A DNA stretch of 45,735 nt from an uncultured Eubacteriales bacterium (lineage in GTDB: Bacteria > Bacillota > Clostridia > Oscillospirales > Oscillospiraceae), in contig ONGR01000015.1 of the NCBI GenBank assembly GCA_900317425.1, positions 1 through 45,735 on the forward strand, given 5' to 3'. The translations under genes were made by a program, and so were the position numbers. This document shows positions 31,943-40,174 of the stretch, piece by piece. The notes beneath the pieces are model-generated. The model made no database searches. It was not told where the DNA came from and saw nothing but the letters and a program-made list of their open reading frames with translations. Every line of letters begins with the position of its first letter. Position 1 is the stretch's first letter.

Positions 31943-32515
31943 TTATCCGATATGCTTTTCCGCCTCCTGCAGGTCCCGGAGGATCTGCTTGCGATAGCGG
32001 TCCTCCTCACTGAACACGCAGCCGCAGTACTTCTGCATGTAGAAGCCCAACTCCCTGGCCTTGGCCTGACCCGCCCGGAAGCCGGGGCGGAAGTCCCGGT
32101 AGAGGAAGGTGACGCCGTAGCGCTCGCCCATGCGCCGGGCGGTCTCCGCCAGCAGCTCGTGGTTTTGGTAGGGACTCACCAGCAGCGTGGTGGTGAAGGA
32201 ATCGAAGCCGTGCTGGGCGGCGTAGAGGGCTGTCTGCTCCAGGCGCATCTCGTAGCACTTGCCGCAGCGGTGGTCGATATCGTCACACACGGCACGGCAG
32301 AAATCCCGCAGGCCGTAGTTTTCCTGAACGATCAGCTCCATGCCGATGGAGGGGGCATAGGCCACCAACGTATCCCGGCGGGCCTTGTACTCCTGGTAGG
32401 GGTGGATATTGGGGTTGAACCAGTAGGCCACCGGCTCAATGTTCTGGGAGCGCAGCAGCTCGATACAGGACACGGAGCAGGGGGCACAGCAGGTGTGCAT
32501 CAGCGTTTTTTCCAT
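31943..32515 (-). CDS. queH: Epoxyqueuosine reductase QueH
   Basis: The 190-residue DUF208 protein carries the QueH cysteine pattern: HTCCAPC (C9, C10, C13) at the N-terminus, HRCGKCYEMRL in the middle and KYCGCVFSEEDR near the C-terminus. QueH reduces epoxyqueuosine to queuosine in tRNA and replaces the cobalamin enzyme QueG. It uses an iron-sulfur cluster and a second metal. Its ATG lies 16 bases inside the end of the upstream iron-sulfur protein gene, so expression is translationally coupled. No other queuosine gene is in the window. Confidence 0.93.
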   Translation of the reverse strand: MEKTLMHTCCAPCSVSCIELLRSQNIEPVAYWFNPNIHPYQEYKARRDTLVAYAPSIGMELIVQENYGLRDFCRAVCDDIDHRCGKCYEMRLEQTALYAAQHGFDSFTTTLLVSPYQNHELLAETARRMGERYGVTFLYRDFRPGFRAGQAKARELGFYMQKYCGCVFSEEDRYRKQILRDLQEAEKHIG

Positions 32516-33690
32516 AGCGGTCTCTTTTCCTCTTTCGTTTTTTTGACGAACAGCTTGCGCAGACCCTTGCTGCGGTCCCTCACCTGATAGGCAAGGGGGG
32601 CCAGGAACCGGTTGCGGACCTGCTGGAAGGGCTGCTGGGCAAAGGCGTTGAAGAAGGCAGTTCGCTCGGCGGGAGCGGGGACGGGAGCGGACAGGGCGGG
32701 ATTGGCGGCCATGGCCTCTTCCAGCGTCCGCAGTTCCTTCTTCAGGGGCAGGACGTCCACCGTCTGGGCACCCTTGGCGGTATTGACCAGCAGGAGAGAG
32801 ATGCCCTGCTTCTGCTCATCGGGGTAGAAGTCCTTGGGCAGCCCCCGGAACTGACCCAGCGTCAGGTCGCCGGGACGGTCGGCGGAGGTATAGGGACAGG
32901 TGTGGCAGGAGGTGCGGAGAAACAGGCCCCGGCGATGGCCCCGTCCCAGCTCGCTCTTATCATAGGGGGCATCGAAGTGGGAGCCGTCCTCAAAGCGGAC
33001 ACGGAAGCGGCGGTCCCTGGCACCGGAGAGCTTGCCGTAAAAGGAGACGGCCACCGGGCGCTTGCGCTTGACGTAGGCCATGGAGCGCACCAGATGATCC
33101 CACACGCCGGGGGAGGATACGCCCCGGCAGAGGACGTCAACCGTCAGCAGATTCTCCGGATATTCGCCCAGATAGCGGTAAAGCCCATCTACTTGACAGG
33201 GCGTGCCGCTGAAGAGGACACGACGGCCTCGATCCAGGTGGTGGCGGACGCGCTCATAGGCGTCGCCGATCTCGCTCTGGATGGGCTTGGAGCCTAAGAG
33301 GGGGGCCAGCTCGGACACCGTGCGCACGGCGACATGCCGCACGTGGAGATCTTCGTCCACTGCGGCTCCGAACACCACGCCGCCGCTCTCCAGCACGTAA
33401 TCGGCCAGCAGGGCAAAAACGCCGCCGGAGGTGGAGGACATGCGGGTCTCCCGGTCCGGATTCCAGGCGGCAAACACGGCGGGAGCGCTTCGCTTTTCCC
33501 GCTGCTTCAGCACCGGGCAGATGTGGGTGCAGTGGCCGCACTGGACGCAGGCGTCCGTCACCGTGGGGTAGCGGAAGCCCTCCCGGTCCGGCAGCATGTG
33601 GATGGCGTTTTTGGGGCAGCCGTTGGCACAGGCACTGCAGCCGGTGCAGCGGTCTCTGGGGGCCAGCTGCGGCAGCTCAAAGTTCGGCAT
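32500..33690 (-). CDS. FrhB-like iron-sulfur flavoprotein (F420 hydrogenase beta-subunit family)
   Basis: The 396-residue protein has two N-terminal [4Fe-4S] ferredoxin motifs (CTGCSACANGCP and CVQCGHCTHICP), then FrhB/FdhB N- and C-terminal domains (SSTSGGVFALLADYVLESGG, VLFSGTPCQVDGLYRYL, CHTCPYTSADRPGDLTLGQF). These proteins move electrons between ferredoxin, flavin and partner oxidoreductases. F420 itself is not expected here. In other Clostridia relatives sit in surface polysaccharide loci. The ATG at 33690 follows GGGAGGTG by 6 bases. The overlap with queH suggests it might supply electrons to QueH, which is inference only. Confidence 0.85.
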   Translation of the reverse strand: MPNFELPQLAPRDRCTGCSACANGCPKNAIHMLPDREGFRYPTVTDACVQCGHCTHICPVLKQREKRSAPAVFAAWNPDRETRMSSTSGGVFALLADYVLESGGVVFGAAVDEDLHVRHVAVRTVSELAPLLGSKPIQSEIGDAYERVRHHLDRGRRVLFSGTPCQVDGLYRYLGEYPENLLTVDVLCRGVSSPGVWDHLVRSMAYVKRKRPVAVSFYGKLSGARDRRFRVRFEDGSHFDAPYDKSELGRGHRRGLFLRTSCHTCPYTSADRPGDLTLGQFRGLPKDFYPDEQKQGISLLLVNTAKGAQTVDVLPLKKELRTLEEAMAANPALSAPVPAPAERTAFFNAFAQQPFQQVRNRFLAPLAYQVRDRSKGLRKLFVKKTKEEKRPLWKKR

Positions 33691-33726
33691 GGCCTTCACC
33701 TCCCGGATAGATCAATTAACTTAAAT

Positions 33727-33755
33727 ATTCTATCACAATTCGGCCAAAAACACAA
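33727..33755 (-). promoter_or_regulatory. Promoter of the FrhB-like gene and queH
   Basis: On the - strand, TTGTGT (33755-33750) and TAGAAT (33732-33727) have 17-base spacing. Confidence 0.65.
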
Positions 33756-33783
33756 GCGGCAGAGAAAGGACCTTTTCTTAGAA

Positions 33784-33818
33784 CTGTCCGTTTTTCGGGA
33801 CAGAAAACTTGGTATGAT
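33784..33818 (+). promoter_or_regulatory. Palindromic operator with promoter (copy 2)
   Basis: CTGTCCGTTTTTCGGGACAG (33784-33803) is identical to 2138-2157. The -10 box TATGAT (33813-33818), extended by TTGG, lies 17 bases after GTTTTT (33790-33795), the same geometry as copy 1. The -35 position is poor, so the promoter may depend on an activator bound to the palindrome or be repressed by a regulator there. Confidence 0.65.
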
Positions 33819-33870
33819 GAGTACGATCCAAAGAGGGAAACACAACCACCGATGAAAAGGAGGGTGTCAT

Positions 33871-34095
33871 ATGAACAAGTTTTTCGATTATCTGGAGGCC
33901 GATCTGCCGCTGCGTACCATTCGGGAGCTGGGGCAGTATATTCACCGCTTTGCGGGGGCGTTGGGCGGTGAGATCCCGGTGGAAGGCCGGATGGGAAAGG
34001 TGGGCTTCTGCGCCTCGGCCCTGCCGGGCGAGCAGGTGCAGGTCCACTGGGTGCAGGTAGGCCGGGAGCGGATCCCGGTGGAGGCCACGATCTGA
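33871..34095 (+). CDS. 74-residue protein of unknown function
   Basis: The small soluble protein (MNKFFDYLEADLPLRTIREL...) has an N-terminal amphipathic helix region and a C-terminal part with short beta-strand-like segments (MGKVGFCASALPGEQVQVHWVQVGRERIPVEATI, read over its length) ending in Ile. I recognise no family. AAAGGAGGG lies 7 bases before the ATG, and the operator-promoter upstream and strong terminator downstream make it a complete single-gene unit. The WYL regulator gene converges on it from the right; whether that protein binds the shared palindrome is unknown. Confidence 0.7.
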   Translation: MNKFFDYLEADLPLRTIRELGQYIHRFAGALGGEIPVEGRMGKVGFCASALPGEQVQVHWVQVGRERIPVEATI

Positions 34096-34119
34096 GCCCC
34101 CTGCCCCGATCCGCAAGAG

Positions 34120-34152
34120 AAGGGCCGTCCGGCTTGTCCGGACGGCCCTTCC
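34120..34152. terminator. Terminator between the 74-residue gene and the WYL regulator
   Basis: AAGGGCCGTCCGG (34120-34132) and CCGGACGGCCCTT (34138-34150) form a perfect 13-bp stem with a 5-base loop. Confidence 0.75.
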
Positions 34153-34165
34153 GCTATTTGTATGT

Positions 34166-35134
34166 TTATTCGTATCTTGCCAGCACCTGGCGGCAGTAAT
34201 CGGCAAACCCGGCGCGAGTCTCCTGGGGAGTGAGGATCTCCGCCTCAGGCCCGAACTGGAAGAGCCAGCCGTAGAAGGTGGGGCCCACCTCCACCGGTGC
34301 GGTGAGGGAGAAGGTATCACCTCCGTCGGCACGCATATGGGCGTCGGTGCCGAAGCGGTCGATGACCACGTTTCGCAGGTGATTGGCAAAGCGCAGCGTC
34401 ACCGTAACGGTTTCGCCTCTGTACATGTCAAACCGGCTTTTGACGTAGGAACCCAGGTCAAAGTCCTCCGGCAGGTCGCTGCGGGGCTGATCGGTGACGG
34501 TGAGACTGTCCATTCGGTCCAGTCGGTAGTGGCGGTAATCCCCCAACTGGGCGTCGTAGGCCACCAGATAGTAGTTGCGGTCCACGCAAAGGGCTACGGG
34601 ATCGGTGGTGTAGAGGGCGCCGCCACGCCGATAGGCCTTTTGCCCGTCTACCGTCCAGTCGAAGTACCGGAAGGAGATGCGGCGGTTTTCGTTGATGGCG
34701 GCGTTGATGCCGTCCACGATATAGTAGAGCTTCTCATTGTGGGTGCGGACCCGGTTCATCACGTAGACCTGACGGCGCAGCTGGTGGGCCTGAGGCTGGC
34801 TGGTCAGCGTCTCCAGCTTGCCGATCAGTTCCATGCTCTTGGCTCTCGTCAGAAAGGGGGAGGCCTGCACCACGTCGATGAGCAGCTTCAGCTCCGGCAG
34901 CTGGAAGTCCCGCTCCCCCAGGAAGTAGCCGTAACTCTTGCTCTTGACGCTCTGAATGTCCATGCCATATACCCGCAGTAGCTCCAGATCATCGTAGATG
35001 CTCTTTCGCTCAGCGGAGATGCCGTAGAGAGCCAGATGATCGATCATCTCCTGCACGGTCTTGGGATGCTGCTCATCGGTCTGCCGGGCCATAAAACGGG
35101 CCAGATACAGCAGCTTCAGCTTTTTGTTGGCCAT
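34166..35134 (-). CDS. WYL-domain transcriptional regulator
   Basis: The 322-residue regulator has an N-terminal winged helix of HTH_11 type (LYLARFMARQTDEQHPKTVQ, GISAERKSIYDDLELLRVYG), a central WYL domain (AINENRRISFRYFDW, DRNYYLVAYDAQLGDYRHYRLDRM) and the C-terminal WCX extension. WYL proteins respond to nucleic-acid or small ligands and control stress, defence or metabolic genes. The ATG at 35134 follows AAGGAGG. It is divergent from the methyltransferase gene, which could be its target. No specific operator is recognised. Confidence 0.9.
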   Translation of the reverse strand: MANKKLKLLYLARFMARQTDEQHPKTVQEMIDHLALYGISAERKSIYDDLELLRVYGMDIQSVKSKSYGYFLGERDFQLPELKLLIDVVQASPFLTRAKSMELIGKLETLTSQPQAHQLRRQVYVMNRVRTHNEKLYYIVDGINAAINENRRISFRYFDWTVDGQKAYRRGGALYTTDPVALCVDRNYYLVAYDAQLGDYRHYRLDRMDSLTVTDQPRSDLPEDFDLGSYVKSRFDMYRGETVTVTLRFANHLRNVVIDRFGTDAHMRADGGDTFSLTAPVEVGPTFYGWLFQFGPEAEILTPQETRAGFADYCRQVLARYE

Positions 35135-35228
35135 GGTGCGCCTCCTTCGCCTGTCGGTAGTTCCATTGTAACAGATGTACCCATGGTTGAACAGATAAAA
35201 ATTAACAAAATCCGGCATGGATCGGCGG

Positions 35229-35258
35229 TTGACGGTTTGGGTCAGGTTATTGTATAAT
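35229..35258 (+). promoter_or_regulatory. Promoter of the methyltransferase-ECF run
   Basis: TTGACG (35229-35234) and TATAAT (35253-35258) are spaced 18 bases apart. It is the only clear promoter found upstream of the long same-strand gene run. Confidence 0.7.
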
Positions 35259-35290
35259 AAACTGATTTAATATGCGGAGGTATGTTCTTC

Positions 35291-36154
35291 ATGTGGATTG
35301 CAGACGGTTGGAAGGATTATGAACTGCTGGACTGCGGCGGCGGCGAAAAGCTGGAGCGCTGGGACAAGCAGATCCTGGTGCGCCCGGATCCCCAGGCCAT
35401 CTGGGAGACGGACCGCAGGCATCCCGGCTGGAAGAGCGCCAACGCACGCTACAGCCGCTCCTCCACCGGCGGTGGGCACTGGGACAAGAAGAAGCTGCCG
35501 GAGAGCTGGCCTATCCGCTATAAGGAACTGACCTTCCAGGTCAAGCCCATGAACTTCAAGCACACGGGCCTGTTCCCGGAGCAGGCGGCCAACTGGGATT
35601 TCGCCATGGATAAGATCCGCCGGGCGGACCGGCCCATCCGGGTGCTGAACCTCTTTGCCTATACCGGCGGCGCCACGGTGGCCTGCGCCAAGGCCGGCGC
35701 CAGCGTGTGCCACGTGGACGCGGCCAAGGGCATGGTGTCCTGGGCCAAAGAGAACGCCAAGTGCTCCGGCCTGGAGGAGGCGCCCATCCGCTGGATCGTG
35801 GACGACTGCGCCAAATTCGTGGAGCGGGAGATCCGCCGGGGCAAGACCTATGACGCCATCATCATGGATCCGCCGTCCTACGGCCGGGGACCCGGCGGTG
35901 AGGTGTGGAAGCTGGAGGAGAATCTCTATCCTTTCGTGAAGCTCTGCGCCCAGGTGCTGTCCGACAAGCCCCTGTTCGTGATCCTGAACTCCTACACCAC
36001 GGGTCTGGCCCCGTCGGTGCTGGGCTACATTCTGCAGATGCTGGTGGGCAACCGCTTCGGCGGCAAGGTGACCTGGGACGAGCTGGGCCTGCCCTGTACT
36101 GAATCCGGCATGGCCCTGCCCTGCGGCGCCACAGGCCGCTGGATGAGCGAATGA
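35291..36154 (+). CDS. Class I SAM-dependent methyltransferase (RlmI/RlmK-like)
   Basis: The 287-residue protein has the RlmI-type layout: an N-terminal segment with the KHTGLFPEQAANWDFA motif, a SAM-binding loop (VLNLFAYTGGATVACAKAGA, VDAAKGMVSWAKENA) and the catalytic-type DPPSYGRGPGGEVWKLE. Related enzymes methylate C5 of cytosine or other bases in 23S rRNA; the exact target is unknown. The N-terminal PUA domain of RlmI is absent. The ATG at 35291 lies 10-11 bases from GCGGAGG; the ATG at 35282 is too close to it. Confidence 0.88.
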   Translation: MWIADGWKDYELLDCGGGEKLERWDKQILVRPDPQAIWETDRRHPGWKSANARYSRSSTGGGHWDKKKLPESWPIRYKELTFQVKPMNFKHTGLFPEQAANWDFAMDKIRRADRPIRVLNLFAYTGGATVACAKAGASVCHVDAAKGMVSWAKENAKCSGLEEAPIRWIVDDCAKFVEREIRRGKTYDAIIMDPPSYGRGPGGEVWKLEENLYPFVKLCAQVLSDKPLFVILNSYTTGLAPSVLGYILQMLVGNRFGGKVTWDELGLPCTESGMALPCGATGRWMSE

Positions 36155-36717
36155 TGGGCGAGATCCTGTATTTTGTGAGGAATATGATCCCCGGCGCCGT
36201 GCTGGCTGCGCTGGTGTGGGGTGCTGTCTGGCCTCTGCGGCGCCGCCGGCTGACCCGGCTGGGTCTGACCAGCCCCGCGGCCCGGGAACTGCTGCTTCTG
36301 CTGTTTGCGGCTTTCTGCGGCAGCATGGCGGCGGCCACGCTGACGCCGCCGGATTTTGACATGTGGCACGTGATCCGATACGGCTACCACGGCACTTTTT
36401 TCAGCCGCAGCACGGTGAACTGGGAGATTTCCCGGGAGATCGTGCGATCCCTGCGATATATACCGCTGTACTTCTGGGGCAACGTGGTCATGTTCGCCCC
36501 CTTCGGCTTCCTGCCGGCGGTGCTGTGGCGGCGGAGCCGGTGGTACAAGGCTCTGGCCATCGCCGCGGCCGTCACGGTGACCATTGAGAGCTGGCAGTTT
36601 TTCATCGGCCGGACCTTCGACGTGGACGACCTGCTGCTCAACGCCGCGGGCGCCATGCTGGGCTGGCTGCTGTGGCTGATTTTACGAAAACCGACACTGA
36701 CCTGTGAGGAAAAATAG
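36151..36717 (+). CDS. VanZ-like membrane protein
   Basis: The 188-residue protein has four or five membrane helices and the VanZ pattern: TLTPPDFDMWH after the second helix, YIPLYFWGNVVMFAPFGFLPAVLW, and ESWQFFIGRTFDVDDLLLNAAGAMLGW. VanZ proteins raise teicoplanin tolerance in some enterococci, but most homologues have no known role. The start overlaps the methyltransferase stop in ATGA, and the stop lies directly before ecfA1, so it is part of the operon. Confidence 0.88.
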   Translation: MMGEILYFVRNMIPGAVLAALVWGAVWPLRRRRLTRLGLTSPAARELLLLLFAAFCGSMAAATLTPPDFDMWHVIRYGYHGTFFSRSTVNWEISREIVRSLRYIPLYFWGNVVMFAPFGFLPAVLWRRSRWYKALAIAAAVTVTIESWQFFIGRTFDVDDLLLNAAGAMLGWLLWLILRKPTLTCEEK

Positions 36718-37563
36718 ATGATCGAGACAAAAGAACTGACCTTTATCTACCCGGCGGAGGAAGGACGCGAGGCGTCCGCCGCCCTGCGGGACGTGAGCCT
36801 GCAGATCGAGGCGGGGACCTTCGTGGCGGTGCTGGGGCACAACGGCTCCGGCAAGTCCACGCTGGCCAAGCACTTCAACGCCGTGCTGCTGCCCTCCGGC
36901 GGCAGCGTGTGGGTAGAGGGGATGGATACCAGGGATGAGGCACTGCTGCTGGAGATCCGCCGCCGCGTGGGCATGGTGTTCCAGAACCCGGACAACCAGA
37001 TCGTTGCCAACGTGGTGGAGGAGGACGTGGCCTTTGCCCCGGAGAACCTGGGCGTGCCTACGGAGGAGATCCGCCGTCGTGTGGACGACGCGCTGGCAGC
37101 CGTGGGCATGGGGGAATTTCCCCGTCACGCGCCCCATCTGCTCTCCGGCGGCCAGAAGCAGCGCATTGCCATCGCCGGCGTCATCGCCATGGAGCCGGAA
37201 TACATCGTGCTGGACGAGGCCACGGCCATGCTGGACCCGGTGGGCCGGCGGGACGTGCTGAACACCGTGCACAAGCTGAATCGGGAGCGGGGCATCACGG
37301 TGGTGCTCATCACCCACCACATGGACGAGGCGGTGAACGCCGACCGGTGCATCGTGATGAACGACGGATGCGTCGTCATGGACGGCGCGCCCCGGGAGAT
37401 CTTCCGCCGGGTGGAGGAACTCCACCAGCTGGGTCTGGCCTCACCGGAGACGGTGGAGCTGCTGTATGATCTCAATGCCCACGGCATGGACCTGCCGCTG
37501 GATGCCATCACCGTAGAAGAATGCGCGGACGCCATCGTGTCGGCGCTGCAAGAGGAGAAGTAA
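36718..37563 (+). CDS. ecfA1: Energy-coupling factor transporter ATPase EcfA1
   Basis: The 281-residue ABC ATPase has Walker A LGHNGSGKST (K46), Q-loop VFQNPDNQIV, signature LLSGGQKQR, Walker B YIVLDEATAMLDPVGR and the switch His (LITHHMDEA). With EcfA2 and EcfT it forms the shared module that drives vitamin or metal uptake by several substrate-binding S components encoded elsewhere. No S component is present in the window, as expected for a group II ECF module. The gene starts directly after the VanZ stop. Confidence 0.94.
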   Translation: MIETKELTFIYPAEEGREASAALRDVSLQIEAGTFVAVLGHNGSGKSTLAKHFNAVLLPSGGSVWVEGMDTRDEALLLEIRRRVGMVFQNPDNQIVANVVEEDVAFAPENLGVPTEEIRRRVDDALAAVGMGEFPRHAPHLLSGGQKQRIAIAGVIAMEPEYIVLDEATAMLDPVGRRDVLNTVHKLNRERGITVVLITHHMDEAVNADRCIVMNDGCVVMDGAPREIFRRVEELHQLGLASPETVELLYDLNAHGMDLPLDAITVEECADAIVSALQEEK

Positions 37564-37567
37564 GCCA

Positions 37568-38434
37568 TTGGAACCGATCATTCGCGTCGAAAACCTGACG
37601 CATACCTATAGTGAAGGGACTCCCTTCCAGCGCAACGCCGTGGAGGGGATGAACCTGACCGTCATGCCCGGCGAGTTTCTGGGCATCATCGGCCACACGG
37701 GATCGGGCAAATCCACCCTGATCCAGCATCTCAACGGCCTGCTCAGGCCCACCTCTGGCCACGTCTATCTGAAGGGACAGGACATCTGGGCCAAGCCCCG
37801 GGAGATCCGCCGGGTGCGGTTCCAGGTGGGGCTGGTGTTCCAGTACCCGGAGTACCAGCTCTTTGAGGAGACGGTGTATAAGGATATCGCCTTCGGCCCC
37901 GGCAACATGGGCCTGAGCACCGAGGAGATCGACCGGCGGGTCCGGTCGGCGGCGGCTTTTGTGGGCCTGGAGGAGGACCAGCTGGAGCGCTCCCCCTTCG
38001 AGCTCTCCGGCGGGCAGAAACGCCGGGTGGCCATTGCCGGCGTCATCGCCATGGAGCCGGAGGTGCTGATCCTGGACGAGCCCACCGCGGGCCTCGATCC
38101 CCGTGGCCGGGAGAAGATCCTGGGCCAGATCCGAGCCTATCACAAGGCCCGGGGCACCACGGTGATCCTGGTGAGCCACAGCATGGAGGAGATCGCCCGG
38201 AACGTGGATCGTATCGCCGTGCTGCACCACGCCCATAACTTTATGGAGGGCACGCCCGCCCAGGTCTTTGCCCGGGCCCGTGAGCTGGAGGAGATCGGTC
38301 TGGATATCCCCCAGGTCACCAAGGTGGCGCTGGCACTCCATCAGCGGGGCGTGGCGGTGGATCCGTCCGTCTACACCGTGGAGGCGCTGCGACGGCAGCT
38401 GCTGGCGCTGAAAGGGGGCGACGGCGGATGCTGA
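37568..38434 (+). CDS. ecfA2: Energy-coupling factor transporter ATPase EcfA2
   Basis: The 288-residue ATPase has Walker A IGHTGSGKST (K48), Q-loop VFQYPEYQLFEETV, signature ELSGGQKRR, Walker B LILDEPTAGLDPRGR and the switch His (LVSHSMEEI). It starts with TTG, 4 bases after the ecfA1 stop, with GGAGAAG upstream. It pairs with EcfA1 as the second nucleotide-binding subunit. It overlaps the start of ecfT by 7 bases. Confidence 0.94.
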   Translation: MEPIIRVENLTHTYSEGTPFQRNAVEGMNLTVMPGEFLGIIGHTGSGKSTLIQHLNGLLRPTSGHVYLKGQDIWAKPREIRRVRFQVGLVFQYPEYQLFEETVYKDIAFGPGNMGLSTEEIDRRVRSAAAFVGLEEDQLERSPFELSGGQKRRVAIAGVIAMEPEVLILDEPTAGLDPRGREKILGQIRAYHKARGTTVILVSHSMEEIARNVDRIAVLHHAHNFMEGTPAQVFARARELEEIGLDIPQVTKVALALHQRGVAVDPSVYTVEALRRQLLALKGGDGGC

Positions 38435-39234
38435 AGGATATCACGCTGGGCCAGTATTTCCCCGGTGACACCATCGTCCATCGGCTGGACCCCCGCACCA
38501 AGCTGCTGTGCGTGATCCTGTATATCGTGGCCCTGTTCTGCGCCAAGTGGTTCGTGTCCTACGCCGTGGTAGTCGGGGCACTGATCGTCTGTATCCGCCT
38601 GTCCCGGGTGAAGATGAAAGCTCTGACCCGTGGATTGAGGACAGTCTATATCATCGTGGCGTTCACCGCCATCATGAACCTGTTTTTCACCGGCGGCGAA
38701 CCCATCAGCGACCTGCCCGTTCTGCGCCATATCTCCGCGGCCGGTATTTACGCCGCCTTCTTTATGATGCTGCGGATCGTGCTGCTGATCATGGGCTCGT
38801 TCCTGCTGACCTATACCACCAGCCCCATCTCCCTGACGGACGCCCTGGACAGCCTGCTGTCCCCGCTGAAGAAGCTGCATTTCCCTGTCCACGAGCTGAC
38901 GCTGATGATGTCCCTGGCTCTCCGGTTTATTCCCACGCTGATCGAGGAGACGGACAAGATCATGTCCGCCCAGAAGGCCCGTGGCGCCGACTTCGAGAGC
39001 GGCAATATCTTCCGCCGGGCCAAGGCGCTGGTGCCCATCCTGGTGCCGCTGTTCATCAGCGCGTTCCGCCGGGCCGACGAGCTGGCCACCGCCATGGAGA
39101 GCCGCTGCTATCACGGCGGCGAGGGCCGCACGGCCCTGTATGTACTGCGCTACCGCACCATGGATTACGTGGCCCTTGCCCTGTTCGTGTTGCTGGTGGC
39201 GGCGGTTATCGTGCTGCGGTGGTTTGGATGGTAA
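38428..39234 (+). CDS. ecfT: Energy-coupling factor transporter transmembrane protein EcfT
   Basis: The 268-residue protein starts with the family's GQYFPGDTIVHRLDPRTKLL motif, has about five membrane helices, and carries the two cytoplasmic coupling helices with Ala-Arg-Gly motifs (AQKARGADFESGN, ESRCYHGGEGR) that grip the two ATPases. It transmits ATP-driven movement to the S component. It is coupled to ecfA2 by overlap. Confidence 0.94.
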   Translation: MLKDITLGQYFPGDTIVHRLDPRTKLLCVILYIVALFCAKWFVSYAVVVGALIVCIRLSRVKMKALTRGLRTVYIIVAFTAIMNLFFTGGEPISDLPVLRHISAAGIYAAFFMMLRIVLLIMGSFLLTYTTSPISLTDALDSLLSPLKKLHFPVHELTLMMSLALRFIPTLIEETDKIMSAQKARGADFESGNIFRRAKALVPILVPLFISAFRRADELATAMESRCYHGGEGRTALYVLRYRTMDYVALALFVLLVAAVIVLRWFGW

Positions 39235-39242
39235 ATGTGTTT

Positions 39243-39391
39243 CGTCCAAAATCTTTGGATTTTGGACGAGGGGGCTTGTGGCTCACTGCGCGCACTCACT
39301 TCGCGCACACTCCGTGAGCCGAGAGGTATTTTTTGCCACGTACACGCCGCGGCAAAAAATGATTTAAAGTCTTTGCGTCTGCGGACGCAAA
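39243..39391. repeat. Array of four hairpins between ecfT and truA
   Basis: The 184-base gap holds four consecutive inverted repeats: 39243-39253 / 39258-39268 (CGTCCAAAATC), 39280-39292 / 39302-39320 (GGCTCAC and GCGCG arms), 39328-39337 / 39351-39360 (ATTTTTTGCC) and 39372-39379 / 39384-39391 (TTTGCGTC). It could act as a partial terminator or mRNA-processing site within the operon, or be a mobile intergenic repeat. Confidence 0.6.
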
Positions 39392-39418
39392 CTTTGCAAG
39401 GCTGAAGGAGGCGGGCTG

Positions 39419-40174
39419 TTGCGAAACATTGCTTTGGTACTGATGTATAACGGGACGGCCTATCACGGCTGGCAGGTCCAGAAAACGGAGGTCACCGTGG
39501 CGGAGACGCTGGAGCGGGGCCTGAGCATGGTCTGTGGGGAGAAGATCAAGGTGGTGGGCTGCGGCCGCACCGACGCCGGCGTTCACGCCGAGCACTACGT
39601 GGCCAATTTCCACACCAGCTCCCGGATCCCGCTGGACCGCCTGCCCTTCGCCGTGAACACCCATATTCCCGAGGATATCGCGGTGAAAGCCGCCTATGAG
39701 GTGGCGGAGGATTTCAACGCCATCGGTTCCTGCCTGCGCAAGGAGTACACCTATCGCATCTACAACTCCCGGATCAAGAATCCCTTCTACGTGAACCGGG
39801 CCTATTTCTACCCCAAGAAGCTGGACGAGGAGCTGATGGACCGGGCGGCCCGGATGTTTGAAGGGACCCACGATTTTGCGGCGGTCCGCAGCGTGGGCAC
39901 CAACGTCAGGAGTACCGTGCGGACCATTTACTACTGCCGGGTCACCCGCAATGGCGACCTGCTGGAGCTGAAGGTCTGTGCCAACGGATTCCTGTATAAT
40001 ATGGTACGTGCCATCACCGGCACGGTGCTGTACGCGGCGGAGGGGAAGATGCTGCCGGAGGATATCCCGGCCATCCTGGACTCCGGCAACCGGACTCTGG
40101 CCGGCCCTACGGCACCGCCGGGCGGTCTGTATCTGACACACGTTTGGTATGAGGATGAACGACTGAATGGATAA
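39419..40174 (+). CDS. truA: tRNA pseudouridine synthase A
   Basis: The 251-residue enzyme converts uridines 38-40 of the tRNA anticodon arm to pseudouridine. The catalytic Asp is D52 in VVGCGRTDAGVHA, and the family segments RKEYTYRIYN, FEGTHDFAAVRS and GFLYNMVRAITGT are present. It starts with TTG, 8 bases after AAGGAGG (39404-39410). The order ecfA1-ecfA2-ecfT-truA is conserved in Firmicutes; the usual rplM-rpsI pair does not follow here. Confidence 0.95.
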   Translation: MRNIALVLMYNGTAYHGWQVQKTEVTVAETLERGLSMVCGEKIKVVGCGRTDAGVHAEHYVANFHTSSRIPLDRLPFAVNTHIPEDIAVKAAYEVAEDFNAIGSCLRKEYTYRIYNSRIKNPFYVNRAYFYPKKLDEELMDRAARMFEGTHDFAAVRSVGTNVRSTVRTIYYCRVTRNGDLLELKVCANGFLYNMVRAITGTVLYAAEGKMLPEDIPAILDSGNRTLAGPTAPPGGLYLTHVWYEDERLNG

